A stretch of 64,000 bases of DNA from Chryseobacterium joostei (GCF_003815775.1 NZ_CP033926.1:4650001-4714000); one strand, 5' to 3'. Numbered from the stretch's first letter, positions 35,409-44,564 are shown. Notes: generated from the letters alone by a model not told the origin. Program-made: numbers and translations.

Positions 35409-36506
35409 ATGAAGCTAAGAGCTGTAATTTCAAAAATAGAAGAAGAAATAAGTATCAGACAGGCAGAGGATTTTGATAACGTAGGATTACTGTGTGGTGT
35501 TCCGGATCGTGATGTTTCCGGAATTCTGGTTTGTCATGATGCATTGGAAAATGTTGTAGAGGAAGCCATTGAGAAAAACTGCAACCTGATTGTATGCTTT
35601 CATCCCATTATATTTTCGGGTTTGAAGTCCCTAACAGGAAAAAATTATGTAGAAAGAGCAGTTTTAAAGGCTATTGAAAACAAAATTGCCATTTACGCCA
35701 TTCATACAGCCTTTGATAATGATTTCTTTGGAGTGAATTATGGAATATGCAGCGAGCTGGGATTAAAGAATATGAAAATCCTTCAGCCAAAGGAAAAGAA
35801 TTTAAAACAACTTACGGTTTTCGTTCCAAAGGAGCATTCAGATAAAGTAAGAGAAGCTATGTTTGCTGCAGGAGCAGGAAGTATAGGATTTTATGACGAA
35901 TGCAGTTTTACAGTCAATGGAAACGGAACATTTAGACCAATAGAAGGTTCAAATCCTTTTTCCGGACAGCAAAATATCCGAGAGAATGCTGATGAAGATA
36001 TGATTTCCGTAGTTTTTGAAACCTATAAGGAAGGCCAGATCATCGGAGCAATGAAAAATGCTCATCCATATGAAGAAGTTGCCCATCAGCTATATAGCCT
36101 GGATAACAAAAATCATCATACCGGATTGGGAATGTATGGTGACCTGGAAGAAGAGATGGATGAAAAGGATTTCTTAAGATTTGTAAAAGAAAAGTTCAGT
36201 CTTGAAGTCATAAAACATTCTTCTTTCAACAACAAAAAAATTAAAAGAGTAGGGGTTCTGGGAGGTTCTGGAGCCAGCGGAATTCGCTCTGCAGTTTCCA
36301 AGAAATGTGATGCTTACCTTACCGGAGATATCAAATACCACGACTATTTCCTGGCAGAGTCCAAAATGTTGATTTGTGATATAGGACATTATGAATCAGA
36401 ACAATTTGTAACTCAACAATTATTTGAAATTTTATCACAAAAATTTAGTACATTTGCAATTTCAAAATCTATTGAAAAAACAAACCCAGTAAATTATTTC
36501 ATTTAA
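35409..36506 (+). CDS. Nif3-like dinuclear metal-centre protein
   Basis: The 365-residue protein belongs to the Nif3/YbgI family, a hexameric ring with two metals per subunit. The metal ligands lie in CFHPIIFSG, HTAFDND and the C-terminal GHYESEQF. A roughly 100-residue PII-like insert (about 130-235, with AHPYEEVAHQLYSL) is typical of the long form. Family members have been labelled GTP cyclohydrolase type 2 on weak grounds; the biochemical role is uncertain. The next gene starts 2 bp after its stop, so the two form an operon. The same pairing is familiar in other Bacteroidetes as far as I recall. Confidence 0.92.
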   Translation: MKLRAVISKIEEEISIRQAEDFDNVGLLCGVPDRDVSGILVCHDALENVVEEAIEKNCNLIVCFHPIIFSGLKSLTGKNYVERAVLKAIENKIAIYAIHTAFDNDFFGVNYGICSELGLKNMKILQPKEKNLKQLTVFVPKEHSDKVREAMFAAGAGSIGFYDECSFTVNGNGTFRPIEGSNPFSGQQNIRENADEDMISVVFETYKEGQIIGAMKNAHPYEEVAHQLYSLDNKNHHTGLGMYGDLEEEMDEKDFLRFVKEKFSLEVIKHSSFNNKKIKRVGVLGGSGASGIRSAVSKKCDAYLTGDIKYHDYFLAESKMLICDIGHYESEQFVTQQLFEILSQKFSTFAISKSIEKTNPVNYFI

Positions 36507-36508
36507 AT

Positions 36509-37285
36509 ATGGCAAAAACCAACGATATTTCAGTTGAAGAAAAATTAAGAGCTTTATACGATTTACAGATCATTGATTCAAGATTGGATGAAATCCGAAA
36601 TACTAGAGGAGAATTGCCAATTGAAGTTGAAGATCTTGAAATCGAGATTGAAGGTCTTGAAAAAAGAGCTGAAAAATTTCATGCAGACATTAAGGATCAG
36701 GACGATCAGATCAAAACAAAGCATGAAGTTATTAACCATGCAAAAACTTTAATTGAGAAGTATAAATCTCAACAGGATAATGTAAGAAACAATAAAGAGT
36801 TTGAAGCATTAGGGAAAGAAATTGAATTCCAGGACCTGGAAATTCAACTTGCTGAAAAAAGAATTAAGGAATTCGGAGTTAAAATTGCTCACAAAAACGA
36901 AACTTTAAGTGAACTAACTGCAAAGATCGACGATTTAAAAAATCACTTGAAATTCAAGAAAGAAGAATTGGATGGTTTGATCTCTGAAACTCAGAAAGAA
37001 GAAGAATACTTAATAGAGCAATCTAAAGAATTCGCTGGTAAAATTGACGAAAGATTATTAGCTTCTTACAACAGAATCAGAACAAACTCTATTAACGGTC
37101 TTGCTGTAGTAGGATTAGAAAGAGGAGCTCCAAAAGGGTCTTTCTTTACTATTCCTCCACAAAAGCAGATGGAAATCGCTCAGAGAAAGAAAATTATTAT
37201 TGATGAGCATTCTGGAAAAATCCTTGTTGACGACGAGTTGGTAATGGAAGAAAACGAAAAAATGAAATCAGTAATTAAATTCTAA
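36509..37285 (+). CDS. Coiled-coil protein of the C4-zinc-ribbon (DUF164-like) family, cysteine-free
   Basis: The 258-residue protein is a long antiparallel coiled coil (about 1-190) with a small C-terminal domain. The layout matches the CT398/HP0958 family, where the tail is a zinc ribbon (CxGC, a PPQ..xEI segment, then CxxCGRIL). Here the tail keeps IPPQKQMEI and SGKILVDDE, but every cysteine is replaced, and there is no Cys in the whole protein. It can therefore not bind zinc this way. It is co-transcribed with the Nif3-like gene (2-bp gap). Homologues act in RNA or flagellar processes, but this function is unproven here. Confidence 0.85.
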   Translation: MAKTNDISVEEKLRALYDLQIIDSRLDEIRNTRGELPIEVEDLEIEIEGLEKRAEKFHADIKDQDDQIKTKHEVINHAKTLIEKYKSQQDNVRNNKEFEALGKEIEFQDLEIQLAEKRIKEFGVKIAHKNETLSELTAKIDDLKNHLKFKKEELDGLISETQKEEEYLIEQSKEFAGKIDERLLASYNRIRTNSINGLAVVGLERGAPKGSFFTIPPQKQMEIAQRKKIIIDEHSGKILVDDELVMEENEKMKSVIKF

Positions 37286-37306
37286 TTATTCGATTTTAAA
37301 TAATAT

Positions 37307-37340
37307 AAAAGCTGTTTCAGAAATGAAGCAGCTTTTTTTT
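37307..37340 (+). terminator. Terminator of the Nif3-like operon
   Basis: 12-bp arms (AAAAGCTGTTTC/GAAGCAGCTTTT, one G-T pair), a 6-nt loop and a T run follow the stop by 21 bp. Confidence 0.9.
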
Positions 37341-37413
37341 GTTTTAATAATTAAAGTCTTTTGAAAAGCTGTATTGCCAGCAAGGGTTGTGAGAATCTAT
37401 AAATTCAACAGCA

Positions 37414-37472
37414 ATGGGCTTTGGCCTATTTTCATTAAAGAAATAAGATATTCAATTAGTTTTAGCCAAAAC
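37414..37472. repeat. Dispersed intergenic repeat, copy 1
   Basis: TGGGCTTTGGCC is followed 33 nt later by TTTTAGCCAAAAC. The same two blocks in the same order occur at 41384-41442. The DNA between differs, so this is a diverged non-coding family. Confidence 0.5.
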
Positions 37473-37496
37473 ATGATTAAACCCAAGTGAAGTCAT

Positions 37497-37527
37497 AAAA
37501 AAAACCGCTTCATAACGAAGCAGTTTT
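37497..37527 (-). terminator. Terminator of the acyl-CoA ligase gene
   Basis: On the minus strand AAAACTGCTT pairs with AAGCGGTTTT (one G-T pair) and a T run follows. Confidence 0.8.
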
Positions 37528-37533
37528 TTTATT

Positions 37534-39312
37534 TTATTCCTGATGATCATACATCTTATTATAGAGAGCAATAAACTTCTCTTTTACTGCTTTTCTTTTC
37601 AGTTTTAGCGTTGGCGTCAGAAGTCCTGCTTCAATACTCCAGATTTCAGGAGTCAATTCAATCTTTTTGATTTTCTCCCAGTTTCCAAGATGCTCATTGA
37701 TTCCCTCCATTTCCTTTTCAATTCTCTGCTTCAGCTCAGTGCTTTTAGCAATTTCTTCCGGTGTGGAGCCGATATTGAGATTATTTCTCATGGCCCAGTT
37801 CCTTGCAAATTCAAAGTCAGGCTGTACCAATGCACATGGCATTTTTTCACCATCACCAACAACCATGATCTGCTCAATGAATTTTGAAGCTTTAGCAAGG
37901 TTTTCAATGGTTTGGGGAGCGATATATTTACCACCGGATGTTTTGAACATTTCCTTTTTACGGTCTGTGATCTGTAAAAACCCCTCATTATCAATATGAC
38001 CAATATCTCCGGTCTTGAAAAACCCATCTTCAGTAAAGGCTTCTCTGGTCATCTCATCGTTTTGAAAATATCCCTTAAATACAGACGGCCCTTTTACGGT
38101 AATCTCACCATCTTCCTGAATCTTTACCTTTAGATTATCCAATGGTACTCCTACAGTTCCCACTTTCATCTTGTCGAAACTGTTTACAGAAATTACCGGA
38201 GATGTTTCGGTTAAACCATATCCCTCCAAAATTGGAATCCCTGCATTCTGGAACATTAAGTTCAATCTTGTAGACAATGCTGCAGATCCGGAAACCAAGG
38301 TGACAATTTCACCTCCTAAACCTTCTCTCCATTTAGAAAAAACCAGTTTATCAGCAATCATTTCCTGAATTCCTGATGGCTTGGAAATAACTTTCTTTTT
38401 GGAAATGAGATTCAAAGCCCAGAAAAAGATCTTGGACTTTAATCCGCCTGCAGAAGATCCTGTATTATATATTTTATCATATACCTTTTCTACCAATCTT
38501 GGTACTACAGTCATATAGTGAGGCTTCACTTCTTTTACATTTTCACCCATTTTTTCAATGCTCTCGGCAAAGTAAAGAGAAAAACCATTGTATTGATACA
38601 GATAAAAAAGCATTCTTTCAAAAATATGGCAGATAGGAAGAAAGCTTAACGCTCTTGTTTCCTTATAGTCCAGACTTTTTTTCTTAGGAATCCTTGGGAT
38701 AGAACCTAATACATTGGATACAATATTATTATGGGTAAGCATTACTCCCTTAGGTCTTCCCGTAGTTCCGGAAGTATAGATGATTGTTGCGAGATCTTCA
38801 GTATTGATGGCATTGGAAAGGTCCTCCACCTCAATTTGTGTAGATTCATCTTCACCCAGATCCATGATTTCTTTCCAATTGGCAGCTCCACTTATATTGT
38901 CGAAAGTAAAGATTCCCTGTAGACTTGGGATATTGTGTTTTACTTTCATTACCTTATTAAGAAGTTCCTTGTCAGAAACAAAACAATACTGTATTTCTGC
39001 ATTGTTGAAGATAAATTCGTAATCCTCTGAGGAAATACTAGGATAAACCGGTACTGAAACAACACCGATTTGTGAAAGTCCAAAATCCATAATAGCCCAT
39101 TCCGTACGGGAATTGGTGGTTATCAAAGCGATCTTATCACCAGGCTTTATACCTAGCTTCAATAATCCTCTGGATATCTTATTTCCCTCATTGATAAACT
39201 CCTGCGTAGAAGTTTTTTTCCATTCACCATGATACTTTGTAACAAACATATCCGTTTTAGGATATTTTTCTAAAGCATAGTGCGGAATATCGAATAATCT
39301 CTTGATCGTCAT
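37534..39312 (-). CDS. Long-chain acyl-CoA synthetase (AMP-forming)
   Basis: The 592-residue enzyme activates a fatty acid to an acyl-AMP and then an acyl-CoA thioester. The AMP-binding P-loop (IIYTSGTTGRPKGVMLTH), the EGYGLTET motif and GWFKTGD-type GFFKTGDIG are all present, with ITDRKKEMFKTSGGKYIAP near the hinge. This length and pattern match the FadD15/long-chain group. It faces away from an acyl-CoA dehydrogenase gene across a 356-bp gap, which supports a role in fatty-acid breakdown or lipid recycling. Chain-length preference is unknown. Confidence 0.92.
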   Translation of the reverse strand: MTIKRLFDIPHYALEKYPKTDMFVTKYHGEWKKTSTQEFINEGNKISRGLLKLGIKPGDKIALITTNSRTEWAIMDFGLSQIGVVSVPVYPSISSEDYEFIFNNAEIQYCFVSDKELLNKVMKVKHNIPSLQGIFTFDNISGAANWKEIMDLGEDESTQIEVEDLSNAINTEDLATIIYTSGTTGRPKGVMLTHNNIVSNVLGSIPRIPKKKSLDYKETRALSFLPICHIFERMLFYLYQYNGFSLYFAESIEKMGENVKEVKPHYMTVVPRLVEKVYDKIYNTGSSAGGLKSKIFFWALNLISKKKVISKPSGIQEMIADKLVFSKWREGLGGEIVTLVSGSAALSTRLNLMFQNAGIPILEGYGLTETSPVISVNSFDKMKVGTVGVPLDNLKVKIQEDGEITVKGPSVFKGYFQNDEMTREAFTEDGFFKTGDIGHIDNEGFLQITDRKKEMFKTSGGKYIAPQTIENLAKASKFIEQIMVVGDGEKMPCALVQPDFEFARNWAMRNNLNIGSTPEEIAKSTELKQRIEKEMEGINEHLGNWEKIKKIELTPEIWSIEAGLLTPTLKLKRKAVKEKFIALYNKMYDHQE

Positions 39313-39668
39313 GATTTTTTAAATAATTTATAAAGAAATTTAAATATAAGCATTTTTTTTAATTGTAGACCTCTGATTCTAATAATTGAAATTTAGTTAA
39401 ATGCTTACCATAATATTTTTCATCAAAAAGGAGGCCGTAAGCAGGATAGAGACGTTTTTACTATTAAATTATTTCACTAATGCAACTTTTTAAAAATGAA
39501 TAGTTTTTGTTTTATTTCCTTTTAATATTTCCATGGTTTTCCGGTTTTCATTACCTGAATCCAAAAGCTCTTCCAGTTGCCTTTATTTCAGCCTTTTCTA
39601 CCATTCCAATTTATTTTTTCAGATTTGCTTAAAAAGTGTAAATTTACGGCTATCTAATTATTTTTTTT
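39313..39668. other. Divergent intergenic region, acyl-CoA ligase / dehydrogenase
   Basis: No gene or hairpin is evident in these 356 bp. A TAAATTTA sequence lies about 30 bp before the dehydrogenase ATG and could be a weak -7 box, but no suitably spaced TTTG precedes it. The region presumably carries both divergent promoters. Confidence 0.4.
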
Positions 39669-40808
39669 ATGGACTTTAATTTATCGGAAGAACAGCTGAT
39701 GATTCAGCAGGCAGCAAGAGATTTTGCACAAAACGAATTATTACCTGAAGTTATTGAAAGAGACCGTGACCAGAAGTTCCCTGTAGAGCAGGTGAAGAAA
39801 ATGGGTGAAATGGGGCTTTTAGGAATGATGGTAGACCCAAAATACGGTGGAGCAGGTATGGACAGTGTTTCCTACGTGTTGGCAATGGAGGAGATTGCAA
39901 AAATAGATGCATCTGCAGCTGTTGTAATGTCTGTAAACAATTCATTGGTTTGTGCTGGTCTTGAAAAGTTTGCTTCTGAAGAACAAAAAGTAAAATATCT
40001 TACTCCATTGGCAAGTGGAAAAGTAATAGGAGCATTTGCTTTATCTGAGCCGGAAGCAGGTTCTGATGCAACTTCTCAGAAAACAACTGCTGAAGACAAA
40101 GGAGATTACTATCTATTAAACGGGATCAAAAACTGGATTACAAACGGAGGAACTGCTTCTTACTATATCGTAATTGCACAAACAGATCCTGAGAAAAAAC
40201 ATAAGGGAATCAATGCTTTCATCGTAGAAAGAGGATGGGAAGGTTTTGAAATCGGACCAAAAGAAGATAAACTGGGAATCAGAGGAAGTGATACACATTC
40301 TTTGATCTTCAACAATGTAAAGGTTCCAAAGGAAAACAGAATTGGTGAGGATGGGTTTGGATTCAACTTTGCTATGGCTGTATTGAACGGTGGAAGAATC
40401 GGTATTGCTTCTCAAGCTTTAGGTATCGCTTCAGGAGCTTATGAAATGGCTTTGAAATATGCTAAAACAAGAAAAGCTTTCAAAACAGAAATCATCAATC
40501 ACCAGGCAATTGCATTCAAATTAGCAGATATGGCTACTCAGATCACTGCAGCAAGAATGCTATGCTTCAAGGCTGCGTGTGAAAAAGATGCAGGAAAAGA
40601 TATCTCTGAAAGCGGTGCAATGGCAAAACTATACTCTTCTCAGGTAGCAATGGATACTACTATTGAAGCTGTACAGATTCACGGTGGATACGGATATGTG
40701 AAAGAATACCACGTAGAAAGATTAATGAGAGATGCAAAAATCACTCAGATCTACGAAGGAACTTCTGAAATCCAGAAAATCGTGATCTCCAGAAGTATTG
40801 CAAAATAA
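39669..40808 (+). CDS. Acyl-CoA dehydrogenase
   Basis: This FAD enzyme introduces the alpha-beta double bond into acyl-CoA in beta-oxidation or amino-acid breakdown. The 379-residue length and motifs fit: ALSEPEAGSDA (FAD/substrate loop), WITNGG, and QIHGGYGYVKEYHVERLMRDAKI. The catalytic base is Glu363 in YEGTSEIQ, the position used by short/medium-chain and butyryl-CoA type enzymes. In relation to the neighbouring acyl-CoA ligase it probably serves fatty-acid degradation. The branched-chain E1 in the same window makes a branched-chain acyl-CoA substrate equally possible. Confidence 0.95.
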   Translation: MDFNLSEEQLMIQQAARDFAQNELLPEVIERDRDQKFPVEQVKKMGEMGLLGMMVDPKYGGAGMDSVSYVLAMEEIAKIDASAAVVMSVNNSLVCAGLEKFASEEQKVKYLTPLASGKVIGAFALSEPEAGSDATSQKTTAEDKGDYYLLNGIKNWITNGGTASYYIVIAQTDPEKKHKGINAFIVERGWEGFEIGPKEDKLGIRGSDTHSLIFNNVKVPKENRIGEDGFGFNFAMAVLNGGRIGIASQALGIASGAYEMALKYAKTRKAFKTEIINHQAIAFKLADMATQITAARMLCFKAACEKDAGKDISESGAMAKLYSSQVAMDTTIEAVQIHGGYGYVKEYHVERLMRDAKITQIYEGTSEIQKIVISRSIAK

Positions 40809-40829
40809 TTTTAATAAAACACACTCTCT

Positions 40830-41195
40830 ATGAAAAAATCTTTGTGGATTACCCTAGGTGTCGTACTGCTATTGTTAGGAGTATTTGTATGGTATAAGTA
40901 CTTCTTCGTTTTCGGAGAAGGCGTGAAATCCGGATATCTGAATTATGCCATGAAAAAAGGCTATATCTTCAAAACCTATGAAGGCAAACTTATTCAGGAA
41001 GGTTTCGGAAAAGGAAAAACAGGAGGCCTTACAAGCTATGAGTTTGAGTTTTCTGTAGATGACCCTGAAGTTTTCAAGCAATTGGAAACCAACAGTGGTA
41101 AAACCTTTGATCTCCATTACAAGGAATACAATGGCGCTCTTCCCTGGAGAGGAAACACAAAGTTTGTTGTAGACAAAGTTGTGAATATGAAATAA
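40830..41195 (+). CDS. Small membrane-anchored protein of unknown function
   Basis: The 121-residue product has one N-terminal hydrophobic helix (KKSLWITLGVVLLLLGVFVWY) and a soluble domain with KGYIFKTYEGKLIQEGFG and YEFEFSVDDPEVFKQLE. The soluble part looks like a small beta domain facing the periplasm. I do not recognise a function. The start lies 21 bp after the acyl-CoA dehydrogenase stop, so read-through from that promoter is likely. A terminator follows. Confidence 0.82.
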   Translation: MKKSLWITLGVVLLLLGVFVWYKYFFVFGEGVKSGYLNYAMKKGYIFKTYEGKLIQEGFGKGKTGGLTSYEFEFSVDDPEVFKQLETNSGKTFDLHYKEYNGALPWRGNTKFVVDKVVNMK

Positions 41196-41199
41196 TGTA

Positions 41200-41227
41200 A
41201 AAGGCTTCCGATTTGGAGGCCTTTTTT
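41200..41227 (+). terminator. Terminator after the small membrane protein
   Basis: 10-bp arms (AAAGGCTTCC/GGAGGCCTTT, one G-T pair) with a 5-nt loop and T tail. Confidence 0.9.
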
Positions 41228-41239
41228 ATTTTCAGTAGC

Positions 41240-41442
41240 TTCTTCCCGCTATTCACTCATACTCCTCGCTCCAATGCATTGGCCAGATCTTGCTGTGGGG
41301 TAACCGTTGCTATCGGGGCTATTTTTATTATGGGCTATCGTGCTCCTCAATACCAATTGTGATAGCTATACTATTCAATAGGAGTGGGCTTCAGCCCGCT
41401 TAAAAAATAAATAAGCCCTATTCACCTGGCTTTAGCCAAAAC
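41240..41442. repeat. Dispersed intergenic repeat region, copy 2
   Basis: Non-coding DNA with two small hairpins: GGGCT-TC-AGCCC (41386-41397) and TGGCT-TT-AGCCA (41427-41438). The blocks TGGGCTT and TTTAGCCAAAAC match copy 1 near 37414-37472. The upstream part (GCTATCGGGGCTATTTTTAT) resembles filler DNA I remember from Chryseobacterium genomes. Confidence 0.5.
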
Positions 41443-41453
41443 TTAAAATAAAA

Positions 41454-41475
41454 AATCCACCTCTGAGGATGGACT
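41454..41475 (-). terminator. Terminator of the DUF4349 gene
   Basis: On the minus strand TCCATCC pairs imperfectly with GGTGGA and is followed by six T. Confidence 0.65.
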
Positions 41476-41482
41476 TTAAAAT

Positions 41483-42430
41483 CTATTGAGAATCTTTATT
41501 AGGAATGTTTTTGTTTTTCTTTTTATAAAAATAGTATCCAATACCACCAATTAGAAATACAGGCCACAACGGAAGTAGAAACAGAAATATGGAAGTAATG
41601 ACATCCCAGCCTGACTCTATCGCTGCCAAAGATTTTCCACCGAAAGTTTTAGGTTCTTTTTCAGCTTCAGTTTTATCTGTAATATTTACATTGATACTAC
41701 AGATGGTGTTATCAGCATAATTATGTCCTGAAACCTGAATGTCTTTAGTATCTATATCTCCTATATTAGCGTTGAGAGCTTCCATTAAACCATCAAAATG
41801 CTGGATAGGAACCTTGATGTCTATACTGTATATTTTTTGGCCTTCTTCACGATGATTGGCTGATTCAGCGTAAGAAAGATTTTCACTTTTAATGTAACCG
41901 TTATTTTTAATGGCTTCTTCTCGGATAATTTCTTTTACAGTTTCTGCATTATCAGCCTTTATCACAAGATATCCTGTTTTTACCATTTTATCTTTTGGCA
42001 TATTCAGTTCATAGCTGTCATTTTTAGGCTTGTCTTTATAAATAATCTTTGTTTCCTTGATTACCTTTGGAGCAGGAACATTCACCACGATCTTTTCAGA
42101 TTTCTTGGTTGCAGAATCCTTTTTTTCAATTTTTGATTCCAGTTTTGTAGAAGCAATTTTATCTGATAAAGAATCTACAATCTTGGATGTATTTTCTATT
42201 TTCTGCTGGATTTCATTTTTGGTGTTTTCAATATCCTTTATTCTTATGCTTGCAGAGTCCAGAGCTTGGCTGGCTGTTGTATTGGCATTATCAATGGCTT
42301 CTGTAGCAACAGCGGCAGCACTGTCTATACTTTGTACAGCTTCACCAATCTTAGCTGATGAAACCTCACCTTTTTTACCACACATAATGAATGTACCTGA
42401 TACAACTGCTAGTAAAATGAATTTTTTCAT
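41483..42430 (-). CDS. DUF4349-domain lipoprotein
   Basis: The 315-residue protein has a lipoprotein-type signal (FIMC, Cys17), a long Ala/Ser/Thr and Lys-rich coiled-coil stretch (about 25-120), and a DUF4349 domain (about 140-265, with KTGYLVIKADNAETVKEIIR and a typical ...IKVPIQHFDGLMEAL). A C-terminal transmembrane helix (IFLFLLPLWPVFLIGGIGYYFY) and a basic tail end it. Having both a lipid anchor and a C-terminal membrane helix is the usual plan of DUF4349 proteins. The function of the family is not known. Confidence 0.87.
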   Translation of the reverse strand: MKKFILLAVVSGTFIMCGKKGEVSSAKIGEAVQSIDSAAAVATEAIDNANTTASQALDSASIRIKDIENTKNEIQQKIENTSKIVDSLSDKIASTKLESKIEKKDSATKKSEKIVVNVPAPKVIKETKIIYKDKPKNDSYELNMPKDKMVKTGYLVIKADNAETVKEIIREEAIKNNGYIKSENLSYAESANHREEGQKIYSIDIKVPIQHFDGLMEALNANIGDIDTKDIQVSGHNYADNTICSINVNITDKTEAEKEPKTFGGKSLAAIESGWDVITSIFLFLLPLWPVFLIGGIGYYFYKKKNKNIPNKDSQ

Positions 42431-42636
42431 AACATTAATTTTTTGATGAAGTAAAATTAGTCATGAAGCTTTCGAAGTCCTTGTAAATGGAATGTATTGT
42501 ATTCGTAAAACTATAATTGATACATTTTCAATATTTTGCACTTGTTTTACAAGAGATTTACAAAGCATTTTTCTACGTTTGAAACATGAAATTGTTGGAA
42601 AGCTTGGTGTTTTCTTCAAATATTAAATTGGAAATC

Positions 42637-42700
42637 TAAAAATTCCCCTCATCCAGAGGGGTGGCGAAAATTCAAAGAATTTTTAACGGGGTAATTTCCA
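42637..42700. repeat. Dispersed repeat-like element with CCCCTC hairpin
   Basis: CCCCTC-ATCCA-GAGGGG forms a 6-bp stem at 42645-42661, followed by GGCGAAAATTCAAAGAATTT and AACGGGGTAATTT. The block resembles a short repeat family I recall between genes of flavobacteria. Only one copy is in the window. Confidence 0.5.
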
Positions 42701-42713
42701 GAAAGCATATCAT

Positions 42714-42742
42714 AAAAAAATCCGCAGAAGTTATCTGCGGAT
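42714..42742 (-). terminator. Terminator of prfC
   Basis: 9-bp arms (ATCCGCAGA/TCTGCGGAT) with a 5-nt loop and T7 on the minus strand. Confidence 0.92.
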
Positions 42743-42770
42743 CTATATTTTGGCGATTTTGCCCTTTTAC

Positions 42771-44366
42771 TTAGTGATCTCTGAATTCACTGATGAAATG
42801 CAGCTTCACATTCGGGAATTTCTCCTGCGTCATGTGAATAGTGAATGATGAGTCTGCCAAAAATACCAACTGGTTGTATTTGTCTCTGGCTAGGAATCTC
42901 TGTTTTAATCTTGCAAATTCCTTAAACTCTTCAGATTTTTCATCTGCTTCCACCCAACAAGCCTTATGCATGGATAAAGGCTCGTAGGTACATTTTGCAC
43001 CATATTCATGTTCCAGACGGTATTGGATAACTTCGTACTGAAGTGCCCCCACAGTTCCGATGATCTTTCTGTTGTTCATTTCCAGAGTAAACAGCTGTGC
43101 AACTCCCTCATCCATCAACTGATCAATACCTTTAGCCAATTGCTTAGCCTTAAGCGGATCATTATTATTGATATAACGGAAATGTTCAGGAGAGAAACTT
43201 GGAATACCCTTGAAGCTTAGCTTTTCGCCACCTGTTAAGGTATCACCAATTCTGAAGCTTCCCGTATCATGAAGACCCACGATATCACCAGGGAAACTTT
43301 CCTCTACCACCTCTTTTTTATCAGCAAAGAATGCATTGGGTGATGAGAACTTCATTTTTTTGCCCTCTCTTACCAATAGATAGTTTTCATTTCTTTTGAA
43401 TGTTCCGGAAACAATCTTTACGAATGCAAGTCTGTCTCTGTGCTTAGGGTCCATGTTAGCGTGGATCTTAAAAACAAATCCTGTGAAATTATTTTCTTCC
43501 GGCTTTACCATACGAAGATCACTCTCCTTAGGCTGTGGCATTGGAGCAATTTCAATGAATGCATTCAATAATTCACGTACCCCAAAGTTGTTTAAGGCAG
43601 AACCAAAGAAAACCGGTTGTAGATCACCGTTCATGTAATCTTCACGACTGAATTCAGGATATACTGATTGGATAAGCTCTAGCTCGTCTCTCAGTGTTTG
43701 AGCAGCTTTTGGACCTATCGCCTCATCAATGGAAGGATCGTTAATATCATCAAAAGTAATAGATTCACCTACTTTTTGCTTTCTCTCTTCAAGGAATAAC
43801 TGGATATTGTTTTCCCAGATATTATAAATTCCCTGGAAGTCGCTTCCCATACCAATTGGAAGGGAAAGCGGAACAACTCTTAATCCTAATTTTTGTTCAA
43901 CTTCATCCAGCAAATCGAAGGCATCCTTACCCTCACGGTCAAGTTTATTAATGAATACCAACATCGGAATGTTTCTCATTCTACAAACCTTAACCAATTT
44001 CTCAGTTTGTTCCTCAACCCCTTTTGCAACGTCAATTACAACAATTACAGAATCTACGGCAGTTAAGGTTCTATAGGTATCCTCAGCAAAATCCTTGTGA
44101 CCAGGAGTATCAAGAATGTTAATTTTATGGTCTTTATATTCAAAAGCCAATACGGAAGTGGCTACAGAGATCCCTCTCTGTCTTTCAATTTCCATAAAGT
44201 CGGAGGTAGCTCCTTTTTTTATTTTATTGGATTTTACCGCACCTGCTTCCTGAATTGCACCCCCGAAAAGTAGTAGTTTTTCCGTAAGGGTAGTTTTTCC
44301 GGCATCCGGGTGGGAAATGATCCCGAAGGTCTTTCTTTTTTGTATTTCTTTGATTAAGTCTGACAT
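42771..44366 (-). CDS. prfC: Peptide chain release factor 3
   Basis: RF3 is the GTPase that recycles release factors RF1/RF2 from the ribosome after termination. The 531-residue chain shows the GTPase motifs in order: the P-loop ISHPDAGKTTLTEKLL (about 19-34), RGISVATSV, DTPGHKDFAED and NKLDREG. Length and C-terminal domains match RF3 rather than EF-G. A promoter-like pair (TTTG, 20 nt, GATTTTTG) lies 17 bp upstream. It is divergent from the CPBP protease gene and has its own terminator. Confidence 0.95.
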   Translation of the reverse strand: MSDLIKEIQKRKTFGIISHPDAGKTTLTEKLLLFGGAIQEAGAVKSNKIKKGATSDFMEIERQRGISVATSVLAFEYKDHKINILDTPGHKDFAEDTYRTLTAVDSVIVVIDVAKGVEEQTEKLVKVCRMRNIPMLVFINKLDREGKDAFDLLDEVEQKLGLRVVPLSLPIGMGSDFQGIYNIWENNIQLFLEERKQKVGESITFDDINDPSIDEAIGPKAAQTLRDELELIQSVYPEFSREDYMNGDLQPVFFGSALNNFGVRELLNAFIEIAPMPQPKESDLRMVKPEENNFTGFVFKIHANMDPKHRDRLAFVKIVSGTFKRNENYLLVREGKKMKFSSPNAFFADKKEVVEESFPGDIVGLHDTGSFRIGDTLTGGEKLSFKGIPSFSPEHFRYINNNDPLKAKQLAKGIDQLMDEGVAQLFTLEMNNRKIIGTVGALQYEVIQYRLEHEYGAKCTYEPLSMHKACWVEADEKSEEFKEFARLKQRFLARDKYNQLVFLADSSFTIHMTQEKFPNVKLHFISEFRDH

Positions 44367-44383
44367 ATCGTATTTTGAAGTTG

Positions 44384-44415
44384 CAAAAATCGTGATTTTT
44401 TATGAGGTTTTCAAA
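44384..44415 (-). promoter_or_regulatory. Putative prfC promoter
   Basis: On the minus strand TTTG, a 20-nt spacer and GATTTTTG (one mismatch to TAnnTTTG) precede the prfC ATG by 17 bp. Confidence 0.45.
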
Positions 44416-44564
44416 TAAATTAAAACAATGTTCTTCCACTCGGATGAGAACCTTATTTTTTGTAATATTTACGGAGGTAGCGAAAATAAGTATTTTCCTT
44501 TTTAGTTGCCTGTAGTATTCAAAAAAATTATCTTTGTTTTTATAAATTTTTACAGAGAAAAAGA

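Larger units (their letters stand above)
42431..42770. other. Non-coding gap between prfC and the DUF4349 gene
   Basis: This 340-bp gap holds the repeat-like element at 42637-42700 and the prfC terminator. I see no gene. Confidence 0.6.
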
